DNA from: Dallia pectoralis
Taxonomy: Eukaryota; Chordata; Actinopteri; Esociformes; Umbridae
DNA length: 64,000 bases
Direction of reading: 5' to 3'
Assembly: GCA_029465975.1 (NCBI GenBank)
Contig: CM055745.1
Location: forward strand, 3,084,204 to 3,148,203
A program made the position numbers and the translations under genes. Under the pieces are notes generated by a model. It saw nothing but the letters and a program-made list of their open reading frames with translations. It had not been told where the DNA came from and searched no databases. Of this stretch, positions 45,058 through 56,609 are shown piece by piece (the stretch's first letter is position 1; each line of letters opens with the position of its first letter).

Positions 45058-45512
45058 AATGTGATGTCCTGGGCTCCTATTGGAGGAGTTGGTATCTCAG
45101 TGGTAGAGTGCATGCTCTGTATGTATGATGTCCTGGGTTCCTATTGGAGGAGTTGGTACCTCAGTGGTAGAGTGCATGCTCTGTATGTATGATGTCCTGG
45201 GTTCCTATTGGAGGAGTTGGTATCTCAGTGGTAGAGTGCATGCTCTGTATGTATGATGTCCTGGGTTCCTATTGGAGGAGTTGGTATCTCAGTGGTAGAG
45301 TGCATGCTCTGTATGTATGATGTCCTGGGTTCCTATTGGAGGAGTTGGTATCTCAGTAGTAGAGTGCATGCTCTGTATGTATGATGTCCTGGGTTCCTAT
45401 TGGTGGAGTTGGTATCTCAGTGGTAGAGTACATGCTCTGTATGTATGATGTCCTGGGTTCCTATTGGAGGAGTTGGTATCTCAGTGGTAGAGTGCATGCT
45501 CTGTATGTATCC
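45058..45512 (+). repeat. 64-bp minisatellite made of tRNA-Ala-like sequence, 7 copies
   Basis: Each unit carries TATCTCAGTGGTAGAGTGCA, then TGCTCTGTATGTATGATGTC, then CTGGGTTCCTATTGGAGG. It resembles tRNA-Ala (TAGCTCAGTGGTAGAGCGCA, TGCTTTGCATGTATGAGGTC, CCGGGTTCGATCC) through the D arm, anticodon arm and T-arm start. The A box has one change and the B box is broken (GGTTCCTATT). Starts are at 45082, 45146, 45210, 45274, 45338, 45402 and 45466. It is not a functional tRNA gene set: the acceptor stem is missing. Confidence 0.85.
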
Positions 45513-45592
45513 TAGCTTCTCCCCAGGTTGCCATTGCAAATGAGAATTTGTTCTAAATTGGCCTACCTGGTTAAAAAAGGTAAACATAATTT
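45513..45592 (+). mobile_element. SINE tail following the tRNA-like array
   Basis: GGTTGCCATTGCAAATGAGA, ATTTGTTCTAAATTGGCCTA and CCTGGTTAAAAAAGGT match the 3' tail of a SINE type that is abundant in fish (AAATGAGAAT...TGCCTACCTGGTTAAATAAAGG). With the tRNA-Ala-like head it makes a SINE whose head has been tandemly multiplied. Confidence 0.7.
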
Positions 45593-47797
45593 TTTATTTC
45601 AATCATCAACATATTGAGTTACGAAACAGTGTCATGGAAGGTAACTGTTGTACAATGTTGTAGTCTAGATGTTTTTATGCACGGCATTTACCACCCAGGT
45701 CAACAACGTAGCCAATCAAAGCAGACAGGTGTGCCTCAGAAGAATCTAGAAGCTTCTCTACTCAGGACAATAACGACAACATGCAACAATAATCGAATAG
45801 GCTTCTTGTTCATGTTAATGTGATTCTAAATTTAATTTACTATTCCAGTTCCGCTAACAGTTAAATAATTAACTTGTACAGTAGCCGCCGTATTTCATTG
45901 CGATGTCAAAACGTTTCCTATGCAAAAATGCTGAGGACAAATCCACAAAGAAAACATAAGATACATCAGGTGAACGGCTACGTTGTCCCAGTGTCTAGGG
46001 AGTTGTGACGGCGCTAGTGCGAGTAGCTCATACTTGGTGAATGGATTCATATACAGTGTCACGTATATCTTAATATATCAGGGAAGACAGACCCGGCCCT
46101 AAGCGTTTAGGTGCCCTTGGCAACATGTTGGTTATGGGGCCCCTCGCTCTTTACGAGAGAGAGACGCGTTTCTGTTATTTTTTTGTTATCTTGCGGTTGT
46201 AGGAACACAGAGAAAGTGTTACCCCTCTGAAGCCGTAGTTTCGGAGATGGTCGGCGTCATTCACTTCACCTGTGAGCGCTCATACTGGTCTTCCTCATCT
46301 GTATACATTTCTATCTGCTATCACTTAATGGTTTCCACAGCTCTCGTACACATGTCTACCTGGATTGTCGATACGTTGGTGAAAATATCCGTGAATAGGA
46401 CTTCCAAGGATGTCAGGGCTCCCGGGCATATTCCCTGTTCGGTATTTGGCCATGGGTGACAACGACGAATCCACAAGTAACTCCTGCTCTAGTCTACAAC
46501 TCACTCTCATGGGCGAGTTGATATCCTGACTGATGTTTTAAAAAATCGAGGAGGCTTAGACAACAGATGGAGAAAGATTTTAACGAAATTATAAAATATA
46601 GTAAGGAGTTGTAGTTGTGAGCTAGACATTGAATCGGCTGTGTGGTCTGAAATCATAGTATCTTACCACTGACATGAATAACGTGGTACAATTTATTTGT
46701 CCATATGAATACAACGAGTTCCATCGACATATTAAATTGTCTGCTGATGGGAAGAAAACTCAATATAATGGATTTTTTTTTTTAATGAAACATTGAGCTA
46801 AAATCAAATATGTGTACGGGAGAAGAAAACACATCAGTCCTGCTGTGCCGGTCAGATCTTGCCCCCTGTTCGTTATTTGGAACACGGACACCTGTTTGCT
46901 CTCATTTGCCCCGTCTGTGCTCCTGACCGCGGTCTCGATTTAAATTCCTCCTCTGGTGTGCGTCGTCGTTCATCATTCGGCTACCATATGTGATGTAGTT
47001 TCTGTGTTTTGTGTCACCGTTTCAGTTCTATTATAAATCTTCCTCTCTCCCTGCACCTGCGTAGCTGCTTGTGAATGATGGTATTCAACATGGCCATTCT
47101 GCTGGTATATGTGAACATGCTCTACCTGACCCTCGACCTTTGCCCTTGTTAGGAGACGACCTAAGTTATTCTAATCACCTGGGAGTTGTCATTGTGTGTT
47201 GGCCCCCCGGTGTACGTCTATTGACACAGTGAACATCATGATTTTTATATGCTACGTCACAAACCCGATGTATACAATAGAGATCACGTAAATGTGAAAG
47301 CCTGCCAGCTCGCCTTTTAAAGGTTCAAAACCCAGACAATGTGCATTAGGGAGTCTGTAATACGGATGATGTAGATAATATATTATAAAACATAGCAAAT
47401 GCTCAAAGCGCTTTGTTATAATATCAAGGACGTGCGACGTCGATCCAGCACAATAATATTCATACAGATCATTTGGACCAGCTGGCCCGACCGCATGTTG
47501 CACACAAATCAGGGACCAGTGAAATTATAAACACATGTGAGTGTGCTGTGAATCTAACATGTTCTGATCTGTTTTGCTTTTTTGCCCGTCTCCTCCTGTC
47601 CGGACACCTGTGGATGCCAGCTTATGGTGAGTCCAAATCTGTACACATCTGAACGTATTCACATCTGCTCACACACTTGAATCAGATCAAACATGTCTCG
47701 ATTCCCCACAGGGACATTTACATGGAGCGATATATAACGGCCATTATTGTCATATCTCGAGGTTGCTGAGATGGCTACTTTTGCCCCGGAACTCCAG
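45593..47797. other. Unique intronic sequence upstream of exon 5
   Basis: No gene was recognised. The phrase GATGCCAGCTTATGGTGAGTCC (47614-47635) has a strong donor-like site, but no coding exon ends there that the cadherin alignment needs. Confidence 0.5.
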
Positions 47798-47950
47798 GTG
47801 CTGTCTTTGGACAAGGGGGACAACCATGTGTTCCGTATGACTGGCGTCGGCGCAGATCAGGACCCAAAGGGCGTGTTCACCATCGACGAGAAGACCGGAA
47901 AAGTGTACGTCAGCCAGGAACTGGACAGAGAGGTCATCAGCTCATACACA
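47798..47950 (+). CDS. cdh13: T-cadherin exon encoding part of EC1 (exon 5 by homology)
   Basis: This 153-nt exon, phase 0 to phase 0, encodes 51 residues: VLSLDKGDNHVFRMTG, then VGADQDPKGVFTIDEKTG, then KVYVSQELDREVISSYT. It aligns without gaps to human T-cadherin VVDSDRPERSKFRLTG, GVDQEPKGIFRINENTG and TLDREVIAVYQ. DQDPKG and LDRE are standard EC1 motifs, and LDRE contributes to the EC1-EC2 calcium site. The acceptor was chosen at CTCCAG|GTG (47797/47798) because it gives the ungapped alignment. An in-frame AG 36 nt upstream (47760-47761) is an alternative. The donor is ACA|GTGAGT at 47950/47951. The last 21 nt (EVISSYT) recur in a 62-bp tandem array that continues into the intron. Confidence 0.93.
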
Positions 47951-48489
47951 GTGAGTAGTCCAATCAGGCTTCTATTGGTCTGGACCTTTATGAGGTCATC
48001 AGCTCATACACAGTGATCAGTCCAACCAGGCTTCTATTGGTCTGGACCATTATGAGGTCATCAGCTCATACACAGTGATCAGTCCAACCAGGCTTCTATT
48101 GGTCTGGACCATTATGAGGTCATCAGCTCATACACAGTGATCAGTCCAACCAGGCTTCTATTGGTCTGGACCATTATGAGGTCATCAGCTCATACACAGT
48201 GATCAGTCCAACCAGGCTTCTATTGGTCTGGACCATTATGAGGTCATCAGCTCATACACAGTGATCAGTCCAACCAGGCTTCTATTGGTCTGGACCATTA
48301 TGAGGTCATCAGCTCATACACAGTGATCAGTCCAACCAGGCTTCTATTGGTCTGGACCATTATGAGGTCATCAGCTCATACACAGTGATCAGTCCAACCA
48401 GGCTTCTATTGGTCTGGACCATTATGAGGTCATCAGCTCATACACAGTGATCAGTCCAACCAGGCTTCTATTGGTCTGGACCTTTATGA
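47930..48489. repeat. 62-bp minisatellite seeded by the exon 5 donor, 9 copies
   Basis: Unit 1 (47930-47991) contains the last 21 nt of cdh13 exon 5 (GAGGTCATCAGCTCATACAC-A), the true donor GTGAGT and the following intron. Eight further copies start at 47992, 48054, 48116, 48178, 48240, 48302, 48364 and 48426. They repeat the exon end and keep the GT but read GTGATCAG. Copies 2-9 are nearly identical, so they expanded after the first duplication. Confidence 0.96.
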
Positions 48490-49130
48490 CGTCTCTGATT
48501 TATTTATGTGCGGCTACACACACCTGTGTATTCACACAACCGTCCAAGTGTAGAGTCAGTTCGAAACGTCCTCGTTTTCAACACCAAATATTTTTTAATC
48601 GAAAATTAAGCAATGCAAATAGGAAATATAGTCTATGACATATCTAGAAATAATGATTTTTAATGATTACTGTTTAAATAATAATTGTGTCCTTCCAATT
48701 GTGGTTTCCTTTCGAAATGAAGGACATTTCTATGTGACACCAAACCTTTGAACGGTTGTGTATTTCTGAGACAGAACTGGATGAGAAAGCTAGTTCGACT
48801 CTTTGGGGTTTGACTGCAAACTTTGATTGCAGATCTAGACTGTGCATATTCTGGCAATATCTGACGGGAGAAAATGTACTCACATTCTCTCTCATGGGTG
48901 ACTTCACGCTATCAGTCGGAGAAGTCAGAGCTTTGTGATAAAAGAGCCAAAAGAAGACTGAGAATCTAGTTTATTCTATTGCCTCTAGGGTGTCTGCCAG
49001 ACCAAAGCATTTCCTTGAAAAAAGAGAGTGATTCCATCTTCAGGTTGCATAGAATTTATTGTATTCCATTTTGCAGCGATAGACACAAGTCACCGAGTTA
49101 AGTACAAGTCTGTAGATACGAGTTAGCTTG
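48490..49130. other. Unique intronic sequence (intron 5)
   Basis: No recognisable gene. The opposite-strand frames at 48660-48938 overlap each other and lack known similarity. Confidence 0.5.
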
Positions 49131-49696
49131 TTTAATGACTGTGAATGGGCGTGGATAATCATGGTGTGTCGTTGAATGGGCGTGGCTAATCAAGATGTGT
49201 CGTTGAATGGGCGTGGTTAATCAGGATGTGTCTTTGAATGGGCGTGGCTAATCATGACGTGTTGTTGAATGGGTGTGGTTAATCACGATGTGTTGTTGAA
49301 TGGGCGTGGCTAATCATAGTGTGGTGTTGAATGGGCGTGGCTAATCATGGCGTGTTGTTGAATGGGCGTGGTTAATCATGATGTGTTGTTGAATGGGCGT
49401 GGCTAATCATGACGTGTTGTTGAATGGGCGTGGTTAATCACGATGTGTTGTTGAATGGGCGTGGCTAATCATAGTGTGGTGTTGAATGGGCGTGGCTAAT
49501 CATGGTGTGTTGTTGAATGGGCGTGGCTAATCATGGTGTGTTGTTGAATGGGCGTGGCTAATCATGGTGTGTTGTTGAATGGGCGTGGCTAATCATGATG
49601 TGTTGTTGAATGGGCGTGGCTAATCATGGTGTGTTGTTGAATGGGCGTGGCTAACCATGATGTGTTGTTGAATGGGCGTGGCCAATCATGGTTATT
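49131..49696. repeat. 31-bp minisatellite, about 18 copies
   Basis: The unit contains GAATGGGCGTGGCTAATCAT followed by GGTGTGTTGTT. Variants GTTAATCA, CACGATG and CATAGTGTGG form a repeated order, with one block of about four units duplicated (49240-49340 and 49400-49500). Confidence 0.94.
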
Positions 49697-49857
49697 CGGT
49701 GTCTGTGTGTGTGACTGGTGGCTGGGTAGAGGCCCTTGACAGGGGTGTTTGATCCGCAGGTGGGATCAAACAGATCGACAAGCACAACACTTGACATTTA
49801 CGTCTCATTCCTCAGCTCAACCAGCTGCACACTAATACAAGAAAGTACGCGTGCACG

Positions 49858-49882
49858 TGCACACACACAAATGCACGCACAT

Positions 49883-49915
<33 letters not shown>

Positions 49916-50040
49916 CACACAGGCAAAAGCACACACACACACACAAATGCACGCACATGCATACACACACACACACGTGTACATATGCAGACACACACAC
50001 ACACGTGTACATATGCAGACACACACACACACACACAGAC
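49858..50040. repeat. Compound CA microsatellite with GTGTACATATGCAGA duplicates
   Basis: CA tracts are separated by AATGCACGCACATGC and by two copies of ACACGTGTACATATGCAGAC. The open frames here are artefacts of the dinucleotide repeat. Confidence 0.95.
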
Positions 50041-50905
50041 TCCAGTCAATTCCCTACTGGCAAACATTCACGCTTTAAAGGCTGTAATTTCCCTTGAAAT
50101 ATGGATTGAGTGTGACTGCGGCCATCTGCTTCAGTGTGTCTAAGAAATTTCATAATTGTCTGTGTTTGATGGTTTACCTTACACCATTTTCATCTGGGTT
50201 TTGACTCTTGCATCTGAAGGCACAACCTTTTGTGACTGTTACATGTTTTAGTGTTTACATATCATGTGTTCAGGTGACATTACAGCTTGTCCGTGGGTCC
50301 GGGACGAGTGAAATTAAAGGACTGGCATAATGTAGACCGAACCTATCTGATTGGAAGGTTTAAGATGTCATGCAAAATTACGCTTTTAACAATCAGTCCA
50401 ATCAGAAAGTGTCCTCAGGACGCCATGTGTTTTGCACTTTTCATTTCGAGTTCTTGTGAGATTTATTTCTGAAGGCTTGGTGATTGTCTTGTGGGTTAAA
50501 CCATTTACTGATTTCTGGGGGGGGGAGTCAGGTTTATCTTCATTATCTGGATACCCACTCATAATGTGCTTTAAATCCCGTTTCCCCTAGTGATTATTCG
50601 GTGTATTGGTCATATCACCCCTACAGAGCAAGCAAAAACTATTAGTCATATTATTGTTCCATTATATTATCATAATCAAAATATAGACGTGTAGGCTCTT
50701 ATCATACAAAAAAAGATTTACATTTTAGCTTTTGTTTTAAGAGCCATGAGTATTTTAGTTAACTTATGTCAGTGAATAACCTTGTTTAGCACACAGTGTA
50801 GCATTAGCATTCAATCACTCACAGGATTCAGTGTATCAGGACTGAATAAGTACATTCTCCGCATCGAATCAGGGATAATTACATGACTGCTAATTCACTC
50901 CGTCT
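50041..50905. other. Unique intronic sequence
   Basis: AT-rich. A G-run (GGGGGGGGGAG) lies near 50517. No gene seen. Confidence 0.5.
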
Positions 50906-50910
50906 AACTG

Positions 50911-51152
50911 CAGACACACAGACACACACAGACACACACAGACACACACAGACACACACAGACACACACAGACACACACAGACACACACAGACACACACA
51001 CACACAGACACACACACAGACACACACACGCAGACACGCGCAGACACGCGCAGACACACACACACACACACAGATACACACAGACACACGCACACACACG
51101 CACACACACGCAGACACACGCAGACACACGCAGACACACGCAGACACACACA
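50911..51152. repeat. CAGACACA / CACACG compound repeat
   Basis: Starts with a 10-bp ACAGACACAC unit and grades into CGCAGACACG and CA-rich units. Confidence 0.95.
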
Positions 51153-51505
51153 TGTGACCTAATTTCCGTCTATTTTCTAGGACCTCTATATTGTGATGGT
51201 CTGCTAGCACATTTCCACGGTTAGGAAGTGTTTAACATGTCGCGCACGCATTTGCCTTGGTGTTTCCACCTCTGTCCCTCACTTTTAACTCACAGTTAAC
51301 ATGTGAGACAGACAACCCCAAGTCAGGCCAGATATTTTGTACGGTCAAAGTGTAGTGAACCTTTATAACGTTGAACTATGTTAATTGGTAAATAAGGATT
51401 CTGCTAGTGGTATAATTATGTGCTCATCTGGTCATCGTGAGCATTGATGCTAATAGGAAACGTCTGGTTTGGCGCGTGTTTAGCTTTTGCCTTTTTAGAC
51501 TACTG
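51153..51505. other. Unique intronic sequence
   Basis: No recognisable feature. Confidence 0.5.
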
Positions 51506-51738
51506 TTATAAACCTGGTTTCAACCTGGAATGAACCTGGAATGAACCTGGTTTAAACCTGGAATGAACCTGGTTTAAACCTGGAGTGAACCTGGAATGAA
51601 CCTTGAATGAACCTGGTTTAAACCTGGAATAAACCTGGAATGAACCTGGAATGAACCTGGTTTTAACCTGGAATTAACCTGGAATGAACCTGGTTTTAAC
51701 CTGGAATTAACCTGGAATGAACCTGGTATAAACCTCAG
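51506..51738. repeat. 11-bp minisatellite
   Basis: The unit is AACCTGGAATG, with AACCTGGTTTA and AACCTGGAATT variants arranged in a loose higher-order pattern. Confidence 0.93.
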
Positions 51739-51821
51739 AATATTGCCCCTGAAAGGTTAAAACCCTTGACAGTTCATCCAAGATTTAATTCCTTTGTCAG
51801 AACATCTCTTTCACCTTTTTT

Positions 51822-51824
51822 CAC

Positions 51825-51896
<72 letters not shown>
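51822..51896. repeat. (CT)n microsatellite
   Basis: Near-pure CT tract of about 75 bp. Confidence 0.97.
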
Positions 51897-51899
<3 letters not shown>

Positions 51900-52592
51900 A
51901 ACACTATCATGTGATGCAACTAACCTAAAACGAAGCAGGGTTTTCATAGAGCTCTGGAAACACTTCTCTATGGGTTCTATTGTCACTGGTTAGGACGGAG
52001 ACTGCCTCTCCGTCGCCATGCTCGGTTAACCCCCCTCAGAGGAAGTGTGTTTCTGGTTAGAGGACAGATAACTGCAGCTTCTTCTGGCCTGCTGTGGGAG
52101 AGCTGGCCAACGCATGTACTGCGTCATATAGTCTCTGTGTTTACTTAACCTTAATGCAGCACGGGGTAAATGAGAGGGTCAATCGCTACTCGTGGCCGTT
52201 TACGGTGGGACTAGAACGCGCACGTTCAGCCGTTTCCGTAGGCACAAATCGCGGAGGAAATAGAGCAAAGAAAAATTAGGAGTACCGTCCGTGTGTGAGA
52301 GCATATGTGAGACGCTATTGTTGGCTGAGGAGTGTCGAGGTAGAAGAAACTTTGAGGAGCGTTTAAACGTCTGGACATGACGGATCTCTCTACACAGCCT
52401 TGGTCTGCAGCCAAAAACACAGCCAGAAACACAGCCCGAAACACAGCCAGCAACACAGCCAGCAACACAGCCAGGCTTGAGAGACAATGGCACACATTAA
52501 ACAGACTATCAATGTTTTTACTTGTTTGGCAATATGTAGGTGTGTGTGATCAGTAAACGTTCTGTCCGTTCAAAGATTGTCATCCTTCAATA
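51897..52592. other. Unique intronic sequence
   Basis: No gene was recognised. It includes a short CAGCCAGCAACA-type repeat (52408-52474). Confidence 0.5.
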
Positions 52593-52790
52593 GACTTGGT
52601 AGTTTACTGTAGTATACTAATGTGCTAGTTTACTGTAGTAGTTTAAAATGGTAGCTTACTGTAGTAGATTAATATGGTAGTTTACTGTAGTAGACTAATG
52701 TGCTAGTTTACTGTAGTAGTTTAAAATGGTAGTTTATTTTAGTAGATTAATATGGTAGTTTACTGAAGTAGTTTAATGTGCTGTTGTGAT
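52593..52790. repeat. Degenerate TAGTTTACTGTAGTAG repeat
   Basis: Imperfect units (TAGTTTACTGTAGTAG with AATGTGCTAG or AAAATGGTAG) grade into the following 26-bp array and look like its ancestral form. Confidence 0.85.
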
Positions 52791-54497
52791 TTACTGTGAT
52801 GGTTTACTGCGGTGTTTTACTGTGATGGTTTACTGCTGTGTTTTACTGTGATGGTTTACTGCGGTGATTAACTGTGATGGTTTACTGCGGTGTTTTACTG
52901 TGATGGTTTACTGCTGTGTTTTACTGTGATGGTTTACTGCTGTGTTTTACTGTGATGGTTTACTGCGGTGTTTTACTGTGATGGTTTACTGCTGTGTTTT
53001 ACTGTGATGGTTTACTGCGGTGATTTACTGTGATGGTTTACTGCTGTGTTTTACTGTGATGGTTTACTGTGGTGATTTACTGTGATGGTTTACTGCGGTG
53101 ATTTACTGTGATGGTTTACTGCTGTGTTTTACTGTGATGGTTTACTGCGGTGATTTACTGTGATGGTTTACTGCGGTGATTTACTGTGATGGTTTACTGC
53201 GGTGATTTACTGTGATGGTTTACTGCGGTGTTTTACTGTGATGGTTTACTGCTGTGTTTTACTGTGATGGTTTACTGCTGTGTTTTACTGTGATGGTTTA
53301 CTGTTTTACTGTGATGGTTTACTGCTGTGTTTTACTGTGATGGTTTACTGCGGTGATTTACTGTGATGGTTTACTGCTGTGTTTTACTGTGATGGTTTAC
53401 TGTGGTGATTTACTGTGATGGTTTACTGTGATTTACTGTGATGGTTTACTGCTGTGTTTTACTGTGATGGTTTACTGCGGTGATTTACTGTGATGGTTTA
53501 CTGCGGTGATTTACTGTGATGGTTTACTGCGGTGATTTACTGTGATGGTTTACTGCGGTGATTTACTGTGATGGTTTACTGCTGTGATTTACTGTGATGG
53601 TTTACTGCGGTGATTTACTGTGATGGTTTACTGCTGTGTTTTACTGTGATGGTTTACTGATTTACTGTGATGGTTTACTGCGGTGATTTACTGTGTTTAT
53701 GGTTTACTGATTTACTGTGATGGTTTTACTGTGATGGTTTACTGCGGTGACTGTGATGGTTTTACTGTGATGGTTTACTGCTGTGTTTTACTGTGATGGT
53801 TTACTGCGGTGATTTACTGTGATGGTTTACTGCGGTGATTTACTGTGATGGTTTACTGCGGTGATTTACTGTGATGGTTTACTGCGGTGATTTACTGTGA
53901 TGGTTTACTGCGGTGTTTTACTGTGATGGTTTACTGCTGTGTTTTACTGTGATGGTTTACTGCGGTGATTTACTGTGATGGTTTACTGCTGTGTTTTACT
54001 GTGATGGTTTACTGCGGTGATTTACTGTGATGGTTTACTGCGGTGATTTACTGTGATGGTTTACTGCTGTGTTTTACTGTGATGGTTTACTGCGGTGATT
54101 TACTGTGATGGTTTACTGCGGTGATTTACTGTGATGGTTTACTGCGGTGATTTACTGTGATGGTTTACTGCGGTGATTTACTGTGATGGTTTACTGCTGT
54201 GTTTTACTGTGATGGTTTACTGCGGTGATTTACTGTGATGGTTTACTGCGGTGATTTACTGTGATGGTTTACTGCGGTGATTTACTGTGATGGTTTACTG
54301 CTGTGTTTTACTGTGATGGTTTACTGCGGTGATTTACTGTGATGGTTTACTGCTGTGTTTTACTGTGATGGTTTACTGCGGTGATTTACTGTGATGGTTT
54401 ACTGCGGTGATTTACTGTGATGGTTTACTGCGGTGATTTACTGTGATGGTTTACTGCGGTGATTTACTGTGATGGTTTACTGCGGTGATTTACTGTG
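52791..54497. repeat. 26-bp minisatellite, about 65 copies, two unit types
   Basis: The unit is TTTACTGTGATGGTTTACTG plus either CGGTGA or CTGTGT. The two variants are linked (CGG with GATTTA, CTG with GTTTTA) and form an irregular binary series with a few deleted units (53300, 53420, 53660-53770). Confidence 0.96.
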
Positions 54498-54977
54498 GTC
54501 TTTGGCACGACCTTTGATGGACATGTTCATTTAAGAGGCTGTGTCCTTGCTGTACGGTACGTTCAGCACACCGTGAAACTGTTACCCGGCTAAAAAAGTG
54601 TTCGTACTCACCACCTAATGTTCTGAAAAGGTAGAGAAAAGCTTATTACAGAGTTCCCCCAGCTGGGTTGAGATTGGCACATCAAAGTTTGGGACGGAAA
54701 TGCTCCTGATCCCAGATCATATTACTGATCTGCGATAAGGACACAATGGCATCACATCTCCCAGCTCACTGCAGTCTACAGCCTCAAACATCTCGCAAGG
54801 GGTTACGACGGTAAGACCAGAGACACAGGGAGAGGAAGCACAGGAAAAAGAAGGAACCTGGGGAGATGGAAAAGGCGATATGGAGTGAGAGATAAAAGGA
54901 GAAATGCAATCATCCACCAAGAGGAGTATTTAAAACAGGTGACTCTGCGTGACTCTTCGGGTAGCGCAGTATCCCCG
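54498..54977. other. Unique intronic sequence
   Basis: No gene recognised. The region is purine-rich at 54820-54920. Confidence 0.5.
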
Positions 54978-55642
54978 CTCCCTGGAATCTGGCGGCTCAT
55001 TGGAATCTGGCGGCTCATTGGAATCTGGCGGCTCCTTGGAATCTGGTGGCTCCCTGGAATCTGGCAGCTCCCTGGAATCTGGCGGCTCCTCGGAATCTGG
55101 CGGCTCCTTGGAATCTGGTGGCTCCCTGGAATCTGGGGGCTCCTTGGAATCTGGTGGCTCCCTGGAATCTGGTGGCTCCCCGGAATCTGGCGGCTCCTCG
55201 GAATCTGGCGGCTCCTCGGAATCTGGCGGCTCCTCGGAATCTGGCGGCTCCTCGGAATCTGGCGGCTCCTCGGAATCTGGCGGCTCCTCGGAATCTGGCG
55301 GCTCCCTGGAATCTGGCGGCTCCTCGGAATCTGGCGGCTCCTTGGAATCTGGTGGCTCCCTGGAATCTGGGGGCTCCTTGGAATCTGGTGGCTCCCTGGA
55401 ATCTGGTGGCTCCCGGAATCTGGCGGCTCCTCGGAATCTGGCGGCTCCTCGGAATCTGGCGGCTCCTCGGAATCTGGCGGCTCCTCGGAATCTGGCGGCT
55501 CCTCGGAATCTGGCGGCTCCCTGGAATCTGGCGGCTCCATGGAATCTGGCGGCTCCCTGGAATCTGGTGGCTCCCTGGAATCTGGCGGCTCCTTGGAATC
55601 TGGCGGCTCCCTGGAATCTGGTGGCTCCCTGGAATCTGGCCG
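54978..55642. repeat. 18-bp minisatellite, about 37 copies
   Basis: The unit is GGAATCTGGCGGCTCCTC, with CTCCCT, CTCCTT and TGGTGG variants. A block of units (about 55040-55180) is duplicated at 55315-55420. Long open frames in five frames (up to 296 codons) are consequences of the 6-codon period, not genes. Confidence 0.96.
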
Positions 55643-55930
55643 CTCAGAACTGCGTATTTTCCTGATACTATTGGATACAGGGCCGTCTGACGGTCTGCGG
55701 CAGCTTGGGTCTGATCGTTGCTTCCAACCCAGGTGCAGGAGCGCTGGTTTCTTCTCCCCTCCTCAGCTAGTCTGAGAGTGTGTTTGCTCCGTGCGCCTCC
55801 TGCTGTCACCGTAAGCTCAGCCAACACAGGGGCAATATTGTTTACAGTTGAAAGAGGGTATATTTTGATCCGCGGCAGGTAGTAATGGAATTGCTGTGTC
55901 CCACAGCTGTTGGGTCACCATCGATCTGCT
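55643..55930. other. Unique intronic sequence
   Basis: No recognisable feature. Confidence 0.5.
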
Positions 55931-56198
55931 GCTCCCCCCCACTCCTTCTGGGGTACACGGCCCCCCAGCAGCATCAACCTGCTCCCTCCTCCTCCCCCTC
56001 CTTCTGGGGTACACGGGCCCCCAGCACCATCAACCTGGTGCCTCCTCCTCCCCCCTCCTTCTGGGGTACACGGGCCCCCAGCACCATCAACCTGGTGCCT
56101 CCTCCTCCCCCTCCTTCTGGGGTACACGGGCCCCCAGCAGCATCAACCTGGTGCCTCCTCCTCCCCCCTCCTTCTGGGGTACACGGGCCCCCAGCAGG
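55931..56198. repeat. 56-bp minisatellite, about 4.5 copies
   Basis: The unit contains CTCCTTCTGGGGTACACGGG, CCCCCAGCACCATCAACCTG and GTGCCTCCTCCTCCCC. GCACCATCA and GCAGCATCA variants are seen. Confidence 0.93.
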
Positions 56199-56344
56199 TG
56201 ACACACACACTTCTGCTCTGGATGCATGCACTCCCTGGCTGACTGGGTCTCACTTGGTTATTGTCTCATCTGGGTAACACACACCGCTCCCAATTGAGTT
56301 AGACATACTGCAGGTCCGCAAGGCTGCGTCTGTATCTGCCAAAT

Positions 56345-56560
56345 ATGTGTGTGTGAATGTGTGTGTGTGTGTGAACATGTGCGGAGTTTGTCAGCGTGTG
56401 CGGAGTGTGTGAGCGTGTGCGGAGTGTGTGTGTGTGTGTGTGTGTGTGGAGTGTGTGAAGGTGTGTGCGGAGTGTGTGAGCGTGTGTGTGGAGTGTGTGA
56501 ACGTGTGTGTGGTGTGAGTGAGCGTGTGTGGAGTGTGTGAGCGTGTGTGTGGAGTGTGTG

Positions 56561-56608
<48 letters not shown>
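56345..56608. repeat. GT-rich compound repeat
   Basis: (GT)n tracts alternate with GGAGTGTGTGAGCGTGTG units and end in a pure (GT)n at about 56564-56606. Confidence 0.95.

Positions 56609-56609
<1 letters not shown>

Noticed and set aside
45058..45512. Cluster of functional tRNA-Ala genes
   Set aside because: Units lack acceptor stems and have a broken T arm and B box; the sequence is a SINE head repeat.
47614..47635. Micro-exon before exon 5 with a strong GTGAGT donor
   Set aside because: The alignment of exons 4 and 5 to T-cadherin is ungapped, leaving no residues for an extra exon.
54803..55827. Open frames of 200-300 codons in five frames
   Set aside because: 18-bp array with a 6-codon period; no flanking coding sequence or splice logic.
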